From positions 3,087,001-3,151,000 of the forward strand of contig JAXDDX010000014.1 in assembly GCA_034670405.1 (NCBI GenBank): 64,000 nucleotides of DNA, in the 5' to 3' direction. How positions within the stretch are numbered: position 1 is the first letter of the stretch; each line of letters starts with the position of its first letter. The DNA comes from Hoplostethus atlanticus. Taxonomy: Eukaryota > Chordata > Actinopteri > Trachichthyiformes > Trachichthyidae. The translations under genes and the position numbers were made by a program. Below, piece by piece: positions 1 to 27,365 of the stretch. The notes under the pieces were generated by a model. It saw nothing but the letters and a program-made list of their open reading frames with translations, did not search any database and had not been told where the DNA came from.

Positions 1-1122
1 TCAATAACAGAATTGTCAAATACACTCAAGAATGGTTCACAGAGCTTGCAAAGACCTTAAAGACATTTTCAGATGTCCAAATTTGATTAAAATATTACCT
101 ACAAGTAATATGAAAGCAACTGTCAGAAAAATCTAGTCGGTATGTCAATAATGTCTCCTTGCAATGTGCAGATTGCTGCTCCACCAGGGGGAAAGTCAGT
201 CAAAAGAATATCCATTGCCTCGTGGCAAATATGAAATAAATAATTTCCAAAATGCTATGCTTGCTCAAATAATGAAGCCATAAATGCCCTTAGCCACATT
301 CTTAACTAATGGTTGTCAACTGTATGTGTGCACAGCCGACAAGATTCAGCACCATGGATAGTGCTTTATGTTGTGTCCAAAGGACCATGTGCAAATTCAG
401 AGCCTCTGCGTCACTGGAGGAGGGAATGATTATGATCCACTCGGATATGTGAGTTAGGTGTGGTTGGACTCTCTATCATCATTCTTTGTCACCCCTTATT
501 TACCTCAACAATCTTCAGAACTATACCAAATGGTGACTACATTTTTTAAAACACAAAACAGCTGCATTGTCTTATTTAAGTATTCCACAGTCACCTATGC
601 TTAGAGAATGAAGATGGACTTAACCTACAATCTCCAATAACATAGTCTATTTATGTCAAATTTGGGGAAGAAACTGTCTAATAAATGTAGACATTTGTTA
701 AACAAAAATGGTTCTATATTGGGTTTGCACTTGCTCAGGAAATATTGTGATCAAACTAGGGCATCAGAAACTTTCCTCAGGTTCTTGGCAAGCTCTTGTC
801 AACCATTCTTGAATGTAACTGACAATTCTGTTATTGAGCCTCGTGTTATTCAAGGTAGGTGTTTACATCTGCAAATGTCAGACATTTCTAAGGAGATAAA
901 TGTCAAAGTGGCGCCTGGAAATCAAACGTGAGTGAGTTTTAGCATCACCCTTTCTATAAACACAAAGGTAGGAAAAAAGGAATGAATACCCAAAATAACC
1001 TTTTGTGAGGTCCCAACATGGGTTATTCAATTTACCACATAACTTTTGAGAGCGTTATCGTGTGTGTGTGTGTGTGTGGCCATGTTTTTATATCGTAATA
1101 TGTTTTTATCTCTCTTTCTCAG
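1..1122 (+). other. Intron / upstream part of the lmo7 locus
   Basis: No exon could be supported here. The first recognisable lmo7 exon begins at 1123, and the CH-domain exons expected for this family must lie left of the window. The stretch is AT-rich with short TG repeats near 1062-1078, just before the acceptor. A 92-codon ORF at 653-931 has no recognisable family features and no convincing splice signals. Confidence 0.5.
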
Positions 1123-15746
<14,624 letters not shown>

Positions 15747-16204
15747 TCCGTATGACAGGATGGCCTCGCCTCATCTTCTTAGCGTCTCTGCTGTATATTC
15801 GTCTCTGCTCATTTCTTATTCTTTTTCTTTCTCCTTCACTCAATTATTATTAATCATGTTCATCCACACTTTTAGCCACCTCTGCCCCTTCTGTGTGACC
15901 AGAATTCATTGCTTCAGATTGTGGAATAAGTGGACACCTCAAAACGCATTGTTGGATACAGCTATAATGAAAATGTAGTCGGCACATATCAACACAACCG
16001 GGCCATGAGTCCCGTCACCTAAACTCTGCTAAACCTTTTAACTCTACAATGTGATGTACTATCTCAGCATTGTCCATGTGGACCCACGAGCAATGTAGAT
16101 TCTCAGTGGATATTTCTTTTTATCAGATTTGGTAATTAGCTTATTTGTCCTTTTTGCTCATTAATATCCTAGTAAATTCAATGAAATGTAATGTATGAAA
16201 TAAA
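15747..16204 (+). other. lmo7: lmo7 3' UTR with polyadenylation signal
   Basis: Non-coding after the TAG at 15744-15746. AATAAA lies at 16199-16204. Candidate acceptors (for example near 15916, or before 15900) could host a tiny last coding exon, but I could not find the expected tail unambiguously. Confidence 0.5.
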
Positions 16205-18092
16205 AGTGTGATGGTAATTATTAGTGTTTGATAGATGCTTTTTATTTAGTGTTGCCATTGATGTCAATTATATTCTTGTATTATCTGTGATTGTCTGACT
16301 GTCTTGTCTGTTGCTTTGATATATCATCTTTTTTTTCTTTTTTTTCTTTTTTGGACATCCCATTAATGTAACCTATTGGGAAGACTTATGTATGGAGGCA
16401 CACTTTAACTTGCACTAACACACTCACAATTGCAAACTCACCAAGTGCACTTTGGGGTAAATCAATGGTACATATCAAACATATATTTTTCACATGATAA
16501 TGGGATGCAGCCTAACTGAAATGTTTGCAAATAAAAAAACACTGAGCGTATATCTGGAAGGTCTTTCATTTGTTTTATATTTTTTGTACCACATGGTGGC
16601 ATTGTTGGCCTCAAAATGAAACAGCAATGTCAGCGCTGTAGGTAGAAATGTCATGATATGAGCTCATGTAGATACTACAGAGCTCAAACTATTTGAACAG
16701 TGTCAAATTGGTGATGTTTTGGGTCTGTACTGTACAGTACTGCATCTATTTAGATATCTCATGATACAGTGACAATGAGGTTAAAGTACAGGCAGTCAGT
16801 ATCAAGGGTACTTTCATATTGGTAGATTCATTTTAAAAAATTGAGACCTTTTTGCATGTGGTGGTATCATTTCAGGGTATCAAAAGAATTTAGAAAGATT
16901 AATTTAATGAAGTAATGTGTCAACTAATGTTTAGCATGCTCTGACTTGTAAAACAGTGGAATCTTTAAACACCCAGTTTATCTTCCAGTCAGCAGTACTA
17001 TGTAATCTTCAGTGTATCCTTATGATGAATTGCAAATAAACAATTGTCTGATGAATCAAACTAGCCCAAATCAAGTGACTGCAAAAGTGCATCGGTTTGG
17101 ATATTATTTGTTCATGTAAAAAAATAAATCCCTTTAAATTAACAGTGATTGTATTTGAACTTCATAGTCATGTGATTCTACATCTAAAGATAAGCATGTG
17201 GACCCACAGCATCAATAAATGTGTCTTTGTCCAAATACATAAGGAGCTTGTTATATATTGAGAAAATGATTTCACTCGAACCACAAAAATTAGTTACTCT
17301 TTTTATATTTGATTAATGTTTTGTGAAACCTCAAGAAGCATGTTGGTGTGAAATATTTAGATATATATCTCTTCATATCATGCTTGTATCATATGCTGAA
17401 TGAAACCCATTCTGACCATTTCAAAAGGAAAGTCCATTTCTGCCAGCCATGAGTCATGCAGAAAAGTGTATTTTTGTAACATGCTGAAGCATAGTTTGTT
17501 GCAAGTCAGTGATTTCCCCTCTTCTTGAGTAAGACTTTCTGCTACTGAAGGAAATCAGATTTTATTATATTCATCAAACTTTCACACTGCATGTAAACCT
17601 TTCACACTGCTTTACATTGTGCCCAATTACCGGACCCGGCGCTGGATGAAGTGACTGAGGGGGCTGTTAAAAATTTTTTTTTTTTCATAAAATACAATTC
17701 ATTGATTTAACCATGTAATAGCCTCAAAGGCTAAATAACAACAACATCAGGCTATGGTTTCAAAATCACAGAATACATTTATTAATCAGAGCACTCACAT
17801 AAGAACGTAGCACTAGAAGAGCGCAAAATATTTGTTTTTATGAACGAAAACGATTCTGTCAAAATCAGCAGGGGGAGGCGCATTGAAACAGCTGTTTGGG
17901 CTTATCTCCCTCCCTCTCTCTCTCATTGACTGTCCCTTCACTTCCCTGTCGTTTCCCTTCTGTCTGTGGATTGCTACAATGGGGGGGAATGGAATTAGGG
18001 CCGAAAGTTCTTTACAACCACGAAAAGCAAGCAGGCCGAGAAAAGAAACCGAACCAAGTGACGTGTCTGTCTATCGATCTCCTCCGCTCCCT

Positions 18093-18113
18093 TTCAGTAC
18101 TATGGACAGCGCT
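18093..18113 (+). promoter_or_regulatory. Candidate RE1/NRSE (REST-binding) element
   Basis: The 21 bases read ttcagtactatggacagcgct. They match the canonical RE1 consensus at 17 of 21 positions, including the complete GGACAGCGC half-site and the TTCAG start. REST represses neuronal genes in non-neuronal cells. The nearest neuronal-type genes here are kctd12 and slc5a7. The site sits beside a short GATA microsatellite in a region that might be repetitive, so it could be transposon-borne. Confidence 0.5.
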
Positions 18114-18115
18114 CT

Positions 18116-18131
18116 AGATAGATAGATAGAT
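18116..18131 (+). repeat. (GATA)n microsatellite
   Basis: About four tagatagatagata units immediately after the RE1-like site. Confidence 0.85.
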
Positions 18132-18671
18132 ACATAAAGCTTAAACAGAGGGGGCAAAAAATACAACTGAGGGAGATAAGCTCCACCAATTACACATAAT
18201 AAACATTACATACATATTCCCCACTAGCTGCTGCTATGCTATGCTGTGGGACTGTGAGAGCTTTACTGTGGTGTGTGCTGTGTGTGGCATTAGTAATCTG
18301 CAGATCTAATGAATGCTTTCACCTGAGAACCTATACTGCTCAAAGACATGTTGGTCCAGGTAAACCAGCGGGTCTGATCTGTCCCTGAAAGGTCTTTCTC
18401 TTTGGAAAGCCCTGCGTACAATCCCTCCCTCATCCACGACCACATCCTCATCTATGAATTGACAGGCCATGATGGACATAGGATGAGACAGGGGTCTTCC
18501 TCTGCGTTATATAACCCCTATAATTGCTGTGACTAAAGAGATCAGGTACTCTTTGGAATGGGTTAGAAGCACAAATGGGAATATAATAGTTTAGTAGGGT
18601 TATAAATGGGACAGTTCCAGAATAGAACACTGAATTGGAACTAGAACTCTCAAAAAACTCCACAAAATGAA

Positions 18672-18714
18672 GTGTTCTCCTTTGTAAAAAAAAAAGTTCT
18701 ACAAAGGAGAACAC
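18672..18714. repeat. Inverted repeat, 15-bp perfect arms
   Basis: Left arm 18672-18686 (gtgttctcctttgta) and right arm 18700-18714 are perfect reverse complements around a 13-nt A-rich loop. It could be the end of a small MITE or a hairpin. No TSD was evident. Confidence 0.85.
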
Positions 18715-21700
18715 CTAAACTGCTTTATTCCCATGTATGCTTCTTTTAAACTATATGGATTTGATAGAAGAGCCGACAATATATTTTATTTTTTGCAATT
18801 CTGCTGTTAAATATGAGACTATAATTCATGTAGAAAAGGCTATACATAACATTTCTTCTATAGCCTGCCTCGGGCCAGGCTAGTTTCGAAGCATAAGTTG
18901 CCACAGAAACTCAGCTTGAACTATGTTGAGCTTGCTTTGGAAAATCCCCCATGTCTATTAATCCTTCACCGTGTATTCTAAAGAGAGACAGTGTTTTGTG
19001 TCCTAAAGTCTGTGAATAGGGAAGTGCCATGCTGTCCAAAATGAAGATGTCAAGCATTCTTTCACTTGGCCTTGCTAAATACGTACATACTGTAAATGTC
19101 CCAGTGCAAGGAGAAGACAAGAGAAGGATACAAGATTCACTACTTAAAGTTTACTAGAGAGGTGTGTTCTTATGTCAATAATTACTTCTATTGATCATAA
19201 AGAAAGATGTAATATCTCACACAGATTGTACTACCATTCTGTTGTGGCTGAGTGTCTTGAATAGTTGATCTCTTTGTCTTTGCCACAACGAATGAGAAAC
19301 ATGCAAAGGGAAACAGGCAAACTGAACAAGTAGAACAACAAGAACATTAATTCTCTATGTCATGGTGACAGTGACACCATTTGTTCTCTTTAGAGGGATT
19401 TGTTACCCTTGGACATGTCAGTTTGGTCCCTGGAGCACTGGCCTCTCTGGACAGTAGAGACAGCCAAACTGAAATGTTAAACATTTGTCTCCCAGTCCTC
19501 TTGGCTTGATGGATGGGATGGAAATAGTTTGTGGTTTACCATGACCTATTCTGTTGAAAAGGAAAGATCAGTGCCCCAAAGGAACAATTTGGCATATTTT
19601 TCAAATTCTGACATGTTCCATCTGTTTAGGATGACTCTCTTCTGACCCTTGCCTGACCTATTCAAATAACAGAAGTAAACCGGAAGCAGTGGCGGGTCAC
19701 GGAGAACGGGCAACGGTTATTTACAATGTAGCTTGAGATTTAATGGATTGAGCAGATTGGACATATTGTTTACAGGAGGCTTTGGTGCATTTCACATATT
19801 CTCTTCAGTGTTATAGTTAACCTCTCATTCCACCAGTGAGATTTAAACTTTTAATACCCAACTTTGATGCCGTAACAATACAGTATACAGTAGCTGAAAA
19901 GAATTCCAATGGCAGATTGGGTTCTGTGTTTACTACCATAAACTGCAAAGTATGAAATCATACAATAAATAATATCCTTCACACTTTCTCAAATATTAAA
20001 ATATTTGAAATATTTGTTTATGTTGTTTTTTGTAATTGGCTGGTTTTTCTTTCATGTTACTTAGCAGTATGGGTATTTCTTACTCTGTTTTCCTGTTAAC
20101 ATTTTGTGAAATGTTTGTCAATAAAACCCAGAACACAGTAGAATATACTGGCATTTTCACTATACTAATGTTGAGAAACTTTTCTTTAATTCAATACAGT
20201 GAAAAGGCTTACAAATCAATATGGACTTTACAGTACAATGTGACAGTGTTTGTTAAAACAGAGGATGTGTGTGTGAGGGTATGTTTTTTATGTGGTGTTA
20301 CTGTACCAATGGGACGTGATCCCACATGAAAGTGATTCTGTGAGCCAAAGCTCTAATTGGATATTATCAGAGCTGTAATATATGAGAGTAGTTCTGGCTT
20401 GCCTATCAGAATACAATATTTGTCCCTTAGCTTTCAGTGTACCAAAGATTACAGACTTCTGACTCAGATCTGAGTCAAAATGAATCTCCAAGGATAGTTG
20501 CACACAGTTATACAACACCCCAAGCTAGATAAATGGTCACTTCAACATATGCAGGTGTAAATGTGAATAGCAATCAAACACCTGCCACTCAATCTGACAT
20601 GTACACATCTTGCAGGGTGGTAAAGATCTGTGTTTGCCCATCTTGAGCATCATCAGGGCATCCTTTCTAAGAACTAGCTGCATACCTTTCCTTGAAACAT
20701 GATTGCAAAGCGATCAAGTGGGATGATCTTTGTCTTTATTGTATGCTATTATGAGGACAGTTTCACTCTTGATGCATGAGTACAAGTTGGTCCCAAGTCA
20801 CTGGTAATTCCACTTCCATTCTAATCTTTAGTTGCAAACTATTTGAAGTTTTGTCTTGGTGGAATTACAATACATAATTTGAGATAGATTTTAGATGCAT
20901 TTTTGAACTACATTGCGAACACTGTAACACATCCTGCTGCTAAAACACTGACAAAACTGAACCATGGAACAACAGATGTTTATGTAAGCTAACATAAACA
21001 TGCATGAGATGAGGAAAAAAGCTTTGTGTAGCGTCACAAATCCTCTCTCTGTCTGGCTGTCCATCCCTTGTTACCATGGTAATACCACCCCACAGACTGC
21101 CTAGCTGGGATTGGTTGAGAAATGAGGGGATTCTTATCTGCATGACACAGGAAGCAGGGAGGAAGAAGTGGGTGTGTCTGCGCCATGTAGATATCTGGAG
21201 AGTGTCCTCTCTCTCTGTGCAACATCACTGCTGGAACATTGTCCAGAACACATCCCACAGACAGGCAGAGTGACAGACAGACATTCAGCTAAAGGCGAGT
21301 CAGGCAGGAAGACCTCTGAGTTATGTTTCATTCATTTAAACTATTATTTTAACCATGGTTATGATACAGGGTTTTACCACTATATGTCATGCATTTTCAG
21401 ATACAGATAATTCCATTGCTATTTATCACTAAATGTGAAACTATAGATAAGGAAATAGCATACATGTGCCACTTCCTGCAATATCAACTAGTTAATGACA
21501 GGAAAGATCGGTGTAACTTTTGAAAAAGGAGACCAAAGAAAAACACAAATTGGTGAACAAAAACAAAAGATTCTGCAGTATCAGGATGTTTGACAGGATG
21601 AAGTGAACTCAATAACACACCCACACATAGCGGGTGAAAGGAGGATATCAAGATGGTTGATTCGGGGACTTTGAATCAGCTTCTTCTGTGTCTTGGCCTT

Positions 21701-22188
21701 TCAGACAGACCTGAGAGGAGACGGGGGTATTTTCTTCTGAAAGGAAGCCGACTGCAGTCACAGCAGGGATGGAGGATGCTCCCGCTCATCCTCTGTGTTC
21801 CCTGTGGTTGATTGACACTGGCAGCCTTTATCTTTTGGTTTACCGGTACGGTCCAAGGTTCAGCTTTGTTACTGGGAGCTGTATCAGTCTCCGGTCTGCC
21901 ACTGGGCCCTGAGAGCAGCTCAGCAGAAAGACATTTACACCCTCGCTCTCCTGAACAAAACAACATAGAGGAGAGGAGGCAGAGAGAAAGAGCCTCATGG
22001 GCAGAAGCAGTTAGGGAGATTCATTAATAGAGAGAGGTACTATTGATTCATTGATTTTGATATCTCTGCTAAAATGCACGAGAATGCCTGGGCTTTATCC
22101 ACATTTAGGCTGGTAGCATTTGCAATTTTTAGGTTGTATGGTTTACATGCATTTCAAAAGCAAACAACATTGCATCCCAGAACCAAAA

Positions 22189-22216
22189 ATATTCTATATC
22201 TATAGATATAGAATAT
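22189..22216. repeat. Perfect 28-bp AT-rich palindrome
   Basis: Centre between 22202 and 22203. Each 14-bp half (atattctatatcta and its complement) matches with no spacer. It is a cruciform candidate. No associated gene is visible. Confidence 0.95.
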
Positions 22217-23079
22217 ATGAATTGGATTGCTTCCATTGTATTAAGCACCTCAAGCACCACCTGGTTTTGTTGGCTGATCAAATGAGTTAGAAACCCACTC
22301 AAGTAAAAGCAAAGTAAATCAGAATTGAAGCATAATTGACTAGCCAAGTAGACACCCAAAGACAATAGTATACTGTAAGTGTTTTGCTGTCTACTATAAA
22401 TATGTCAAATCATGTTAGATATTTTTGTTTTGTGATTGCCTGTTGCGTGAAGTGTCTTTACTTTACAACTCGGTTGCAGACAGGTTTAATGCTAGTTGTA
22501 TGCAGTGTTATGATGCAATTCAGTTGCATACAACCAAGCTGCATGAAGAAGTTGCTTATGTGATGCTGTCCTCAGAGGACCAAAAAGATGTCTTGAGGTG
22601 TTATGTATTATTAAAGCCATTGGAAGCCCAGATCTATGATTTCTGCTGCGTTATTTGGCTATGTTTAGAGCTACAGGAAACACGATACAAGAACAAAAGC
22701 TTATTGTTTTGTTGAGAAAGGTTCTATGCAGGATTGTATGGGTTTTATTATCACTGGGATTTCACTTGGCAGGATGGGGATACACATCAGGTTGTCCCAA
22801 TCTTGCCGGGGAGCAAGGTTCTGACCCGACAGAACCTGTTATTACTTTAATTTCCTGTATCTTACCTCGGCTCCATGGGAGTCTAGAGATTGTGTATCAT
22901 ACTGTACTTGGACACCAAAAACAGAACAATGACCCCAGGATCTGCTGCCCTGCCAGTGTATTACTTGCAGTTTATGGGGGTTAGGTACACGATAGAGCAG
23001 TAATCCATAATGACAATATTTATTACTTGCATGTATGTAAATATACAATCCACCCGCTGTACATCCTGGTTCTATGTCA

Positions 23080-23181
23080 TCTACTATTTCATATTTAGGC
23101 CTTTGTATTTTGTACATTGTTTTTTGTGATACTGTTATGCTGCTGCAACCCCAGAATTTCCACCCTGGGGAATCAATAAAG

Positions 23182-23220
<39 letters not shown>

Positions 23221-23221
23221 A
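23080..23221 (+). mobile_element. LINE 3' tail with (ATCT)n end
   Basis: Contains the ctgctgcaacc, ccctggggaatcaataaagt and (ATCT)n arrangement typical of the 3' ends of fish non-LTR retrotransposons. Only the 3' terminus is recognisable. No reverse-transcriptase ORF is present, so this is a severely 5'-truncated copy. The clade cannot be fixed from the tail alone. Confidence 0.65.
23182..23221 (+). repeat. (ATCT)10 microsatellite
   Basis: Uninterrupted tetranucleotide run forming the tail of the LINE fragment. Confidence 0.95.
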
Positions 23222-24249
23222 ACAAAACTGACAAAAAGTAAAGCTGAGTAATGTGACTGAATACGTGATATCGGTCTCAGATTGCAAAGGATTGGAGTTT
23301 CTTATTTCAAAAGATGGCTTAGGCTTTTAAATGATGGATTGTGGCTTTAAACTGTGTTTTTAATAACTGCTGGACTGCTGGCTGTGAGGAAGGACTTGTG
23401 AAAGAGGATGTGTTTGTTCTGTTGTGTAGTGCAGAGGAGGGTTAGTCTGGTTGAGAGCTAGAGACAATAAAATATTACAAGTGAAACACAAATACAGCCA
23501 ACCAAAAAGACACACACACACACATACCGTGTCAATCGGCACCATTACAACCCCATCTTACTGATTGGAGGACTATGGCCCCTTAATGGTTTCCCTGCTT
23601 GGTAACGCAAACACTTCTGACAGGCTGATTATGGGTTCAGGTGAATAGCAAACAGCAGTAATCTACAGTCTACAGTGATATATGCCTTCAGGTGCTCTGT
23701 CACAGTATGTGTACCTTACATTCATACTGGATGACTTCCCAGGGTTTATTGAAATAGTAAAGTGCTCTGATACCAAGGACCAGCGAAATGTAAAGACGTT
23801 GGATTGGATAAACCCTGAGTTCTGTTTGTCCTGTCAAAGAGCATTTCATCAGAAACTATACAGGTAGAAGGTAGAAGTGAAATACATGTTTTGATTCTCT
23901 AAAATACTCATTTAAATACCAAAGGGTAATTGCTGCTTTAAGATGATTTAACTTAAAAAATATGTTGTGGTTGGCTCTGTGGCTTCCAATTACAGTATAT
24001 AGCATTAGTGTCGCTAAACTGCTGATATTTGGATGATGATTACCAGAGAATGAAGCCAAGTATGTTCACATGGATCCCTCTCATACTAAAGCCCTTTCTA
24101 TTACAGGGGAAACAATGTTTAGGATACAGATGGGTTAGAATTAAAGGGCCTAGTGCCGGATGTGATGAGAGCGGGTTTGTATGAAGGGTAACGTTTCTTT
24201 CACTTCTGTATTATTGTCTGCAACTCAACAGATTAGCTAAGCTTGGCTC

Positions 24250-24360
24250 TCTCTTTCTCTCTCTCTCTCTCTGTGTGTGTGTGGGTGTGTGTGTGTGTGT
24301 CTGTGGTGCGTGTGCGTGTGCGTGCGTGTGCGTGTGCGTGTGCGTGTGCGTGTGCGTGTG
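24250..24360 (+). repeat. Compound (TC)n-(TG)n-(TGCG/CG)n microsatellite
   Basis: A CT run, then TG, then alternating gtgcgtgtgcgtg. The alternating purine-pyrimidine stretch with CpGs is a classic Z-DNA-forming composition. Confidence 0.9.
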
Positions 24361-25867
24361 CCTGCGTGACATAAATACCTCTTAGATTTCACACTGTGTA
24401 TGTTACTCTGCCTGGAACAAAAGTCTGTTGGCCAGAAGCTGACATTTCACCCACACACACACTTTTTTAATGTCCACCAATGCAACACATGATTTAGATT
24501 TAATTAGAAGCTACTGGCAGACAAACACATCAGTCTAATTTAATTATCCCCCTCAGAGGAACAACACAAAGTATTTCGTTTTATTGATTAGTTTGATGTG
24601 GTCATTCAACCAACAATTGTCCTGTTGTTTCATTTGGTCTCAGTCTTATTCTGTTTATGTAAAATGTAAGACCTCAAAGGAAAGACCACGTAGATTGTTT
24701 GACAAGTTTTACAATTTACAAGGCACAAAGCTTCTTTTAGTTGTTTCTTTCGGCTCTCCTTCCAGAAACCCTCTTGTGAACTTATCAGGATAGGAAAAAG
24801 CACACTCCCCCTGTTTATTCTCAGACCATTGTAATGCTGTCATCCATTTTATTTTCTCATATCAATGCATGCAAAGAAAGACATCAACTAAGGACAAATG
24901 TGTCTGATTTTAGAGTTAGCCCCAGCTGCTGTATTTTGGTTGAGGACAGTAGCCACCACTTCCTGTTTCTGGAGATCACACTATAGAGGAAGAGAAGCAG
25001 TCGATCTTTCCCTTTTCCTGTCCAGATGCAGAATCAGCTGACAGCAGATATAAGGTTTCTTTTGTTTAGTCATGTCTGACTTTAAAGCATTTTTAAAGCT
25101 CTCCAGCAACAGAGGTATGTGTGTGTGCATGTGCACTTGTCTTTATATGTCTTTGTTTACACATAAACACATGGGAGTCCTGTTTCTACAGCGGCAAAAC
25201 AAAGATACCATGGTTTACAGTTCATACAGTTCAGCTTTAGTGCTACTGTATATCTGCCAAATAAATGATAACTTTTGCTGACTTTATTTAACATGCATAA
25301 ACACATTCACACAGCACATGCAGCACATACAAAGCCATTTTTGTACTGGATTTTTGGATCTGTGCCCCAGGATCCCACATGGGAACCAACAGCTACTGCA
25401 CTAAACCAGAGTATTCTCACCCTGCCCATGGGAGATAACAGTGCTCTTCTATGTTGCAGAGAAGATCACTCTGCTATGCTCTGCCAGGCTACCAAGCACT
25501 CTTTTGTCTTTTTCTCTTTGATATGCTGAAATGAATTGGGTTTGTTCACCAGTCAGTTTTTAAATGAGCCCAACCCCACAATCTGCGTTGCAGTTTTACT
25601 GACTGCCTTCCTGACTATAATTTGTGAGCCTACACAAAGGATCACATGACTTGGAGGCACATTTATCTCTTAATGTAGCTGTTGTGCAATTGCTTCTAAA
25701 GTGTATGTTGCCCTCTTATTGTAATAGAAAGCCTTTTACTTCATCTTGCTCTCTTCCAGATTCAAGATACGATTTGATAAGATTTGAACTTAATAATGGT
25801 CTGATAAATAATATCTTATAAATGTGAAATTGAACATGGTAAAAATATATGTGGTGAAAGCATTTTA

Positions 25868-26050
25868 GTGGTATGATGGCCTAGTAGCCTGTGGATTCGA
25901 TCCCCAACGTGACCAGACATGTCCAAGTGTAGTTGAGCAATATACTTAACCCCTTCTTTCTCTAGAGGTCTTGGCTTTACACCCCAACCAGAGGGCAAAA
26001 AGAGAATTTATCTCTTGAGGGATGAATGAATATATCAAATAAGATTTGTA
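25868..26050 (+). mobile_element. tRNA-derived SINE
   Basis: Pol III A box tggcctagtag at 25877-25887 and B box gattcgatccc at 25894-25904. The spacing is shortened (6 nt), implying a deletion in the tRNA-like head. The body contains the ttgagcaatatacttaaccc segment typical of fish tRNA-SINEs and ends with an A/T-rich tail. It is not a functional tRNA: there is no cloverleaf acceptor pairing. Confidence 0.7.
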
Positions 26051-27283
26051 AATTAAAATTCTAAGAAAGAGCCACAAAAGTGGTCTTCAGCAGGCATTAT
26101 TTTACAGATCATTTATTGGAAACGTCTTCATTCTTTCTGGTATATTTATACAGGAAAACATTGACACACCTGGACACCTGGAAAGCAAAAACGCACCCCA
26201 GATTTTACTTATGTCAAATGCAGTATTTGTAGTCTTTTTCTTGTCTGTCTTGCAACTAGTACTCTATTGCCAAACTGTTTTCAAAATGAACTCAAGGGAC
26301 TATGATAGTGTTACATTGTCACACTTTATTTGCTGGAGCTTCTTATATAAAGACAATAGAAAAAACGATGACAATAGATAACAGGTGAGAGGCCTATATA
26401 TATAAAATCATAATCAGAATGTTATACCAAAAAAGCAAAACATTGTGTTCCTTATCCACCAAGCCCTCTACAGTAATATGACACTGTCAACAATAGAAAT
26501 GCGAGCACATCAGCTTATGAATGCAATTAATAACTTCAGCTATGGATCACAGAAACCAGCTCCAAATATATCTCTGAATCTAGACTAACCAAGCTGATTA
26601 TTATGAAGTTCCCCAGGCATGCTGGGCCTGTACAGGCAGTAGCCTACAGGCAGTGTTGGCAGTGGTAACGCCTTATTCACTGCGTTACTTTTCTCAGTAA
26701 CGACTAGTGTGCTATTTACTATTTGAAAATCAGGAATGTTACAATAATAAAAAGTCAGTTACCAATAATAAAGGCGTTACTTTTGTTATCGCCCCTCTAT
26801 ATATCAGATTGAAGTTTAAATATCGTTAACTAAGTAAGATTGAAGTAATTTTTTCCTTTTCATAATAAGTAGTTGTCTTCTCACACTAAGCTAGTTTAGA
26901 TGAAAGATGGCACAGATGTTTACGCTCTGCGGTTGAAAGTATAGTGAAAGGATGGCAAGAACATTACACATACAAACTATTTGTTTACCCCTATCATCAT
27001 TCACAGAAGTAATTGAGTAATCGTTTTTGAAGATACTGCAACAGCCAGTTGGAGAGGTGTAACAGAAAAGTGATGCAACGAGTGGTGAAATTCTCCCAGG
27101 AAGTAATAAATACAGGGTGCCTGCAGGTCCTGAGAGTCTTAAAATGTCTTGTTTCACGGTAGCTATCTAAACTCAAGGCCTTAAATCCTGAATATAGCAA
27201 ATAAAGCATTTCAAAATCTTCTGGTTTCTTTGTGTGCTGTTCTTCTGGGGAGAAATCGGCGCAGTCACACACATTTTAAGACA

Positions 27284-27320
27284 AGAGGAAACTTTATTGA
27301 TCCCCACGCGGGGAAGTTAG
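27284..27320 (-). mobile_element. Short LINE 3'-tail fragment
   Basis: On the minus strand it reads ccccgcgtggggatcaataa then agtttcctcttgt, the same end motif as at about 23165. It places an AATAAA (minus strand, 27294-27299) about 200 bp downstream of the kctd12 stop. Confidence 0.55.
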
Positions 27321-27359
27321 GTAGCTTCTGTTTGATCTCTAATTGTTTTCATTGTCATG

Positions 27360-27365
27360 TTTATT
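27360..27365 (-). promoter_or_regulatory. Candidate kctd12 polyadenylation signal inside a MITE
   Basis: AATAAA on the minus strand 134 bp after the stop codon, in the 342-bp MITE. A second AATAAA lies at 27294-27299. If used, the kctd12 3' UTR is made almost entirely of transposon sequence. Confidence 0.35.

Larger units (their letters stand above)
16205..26640. other. Gene-poor intergenic region between lmo7 and kctd12
   Basis: No exon chain or homologous ORF was recognised over about 10.4 kb. Items seen inside are listed separately: a RE1-like site (18093), two hairpin or palindrome features, a LINE 3' tail (about 23080), mixed microsatellites (24250-24360), a SINE (about 25868) and short AT-rich stretches that might be conserved non-coding DNA. 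The rest is unremarkable AT-rich sequence. Confidence 0.6.

Noticed and set aside
25868-25910. Possible tRNA gene
   Set aside because: A and B boxes are present but too close together, with no acceptor stem; it is the head of a SINE.
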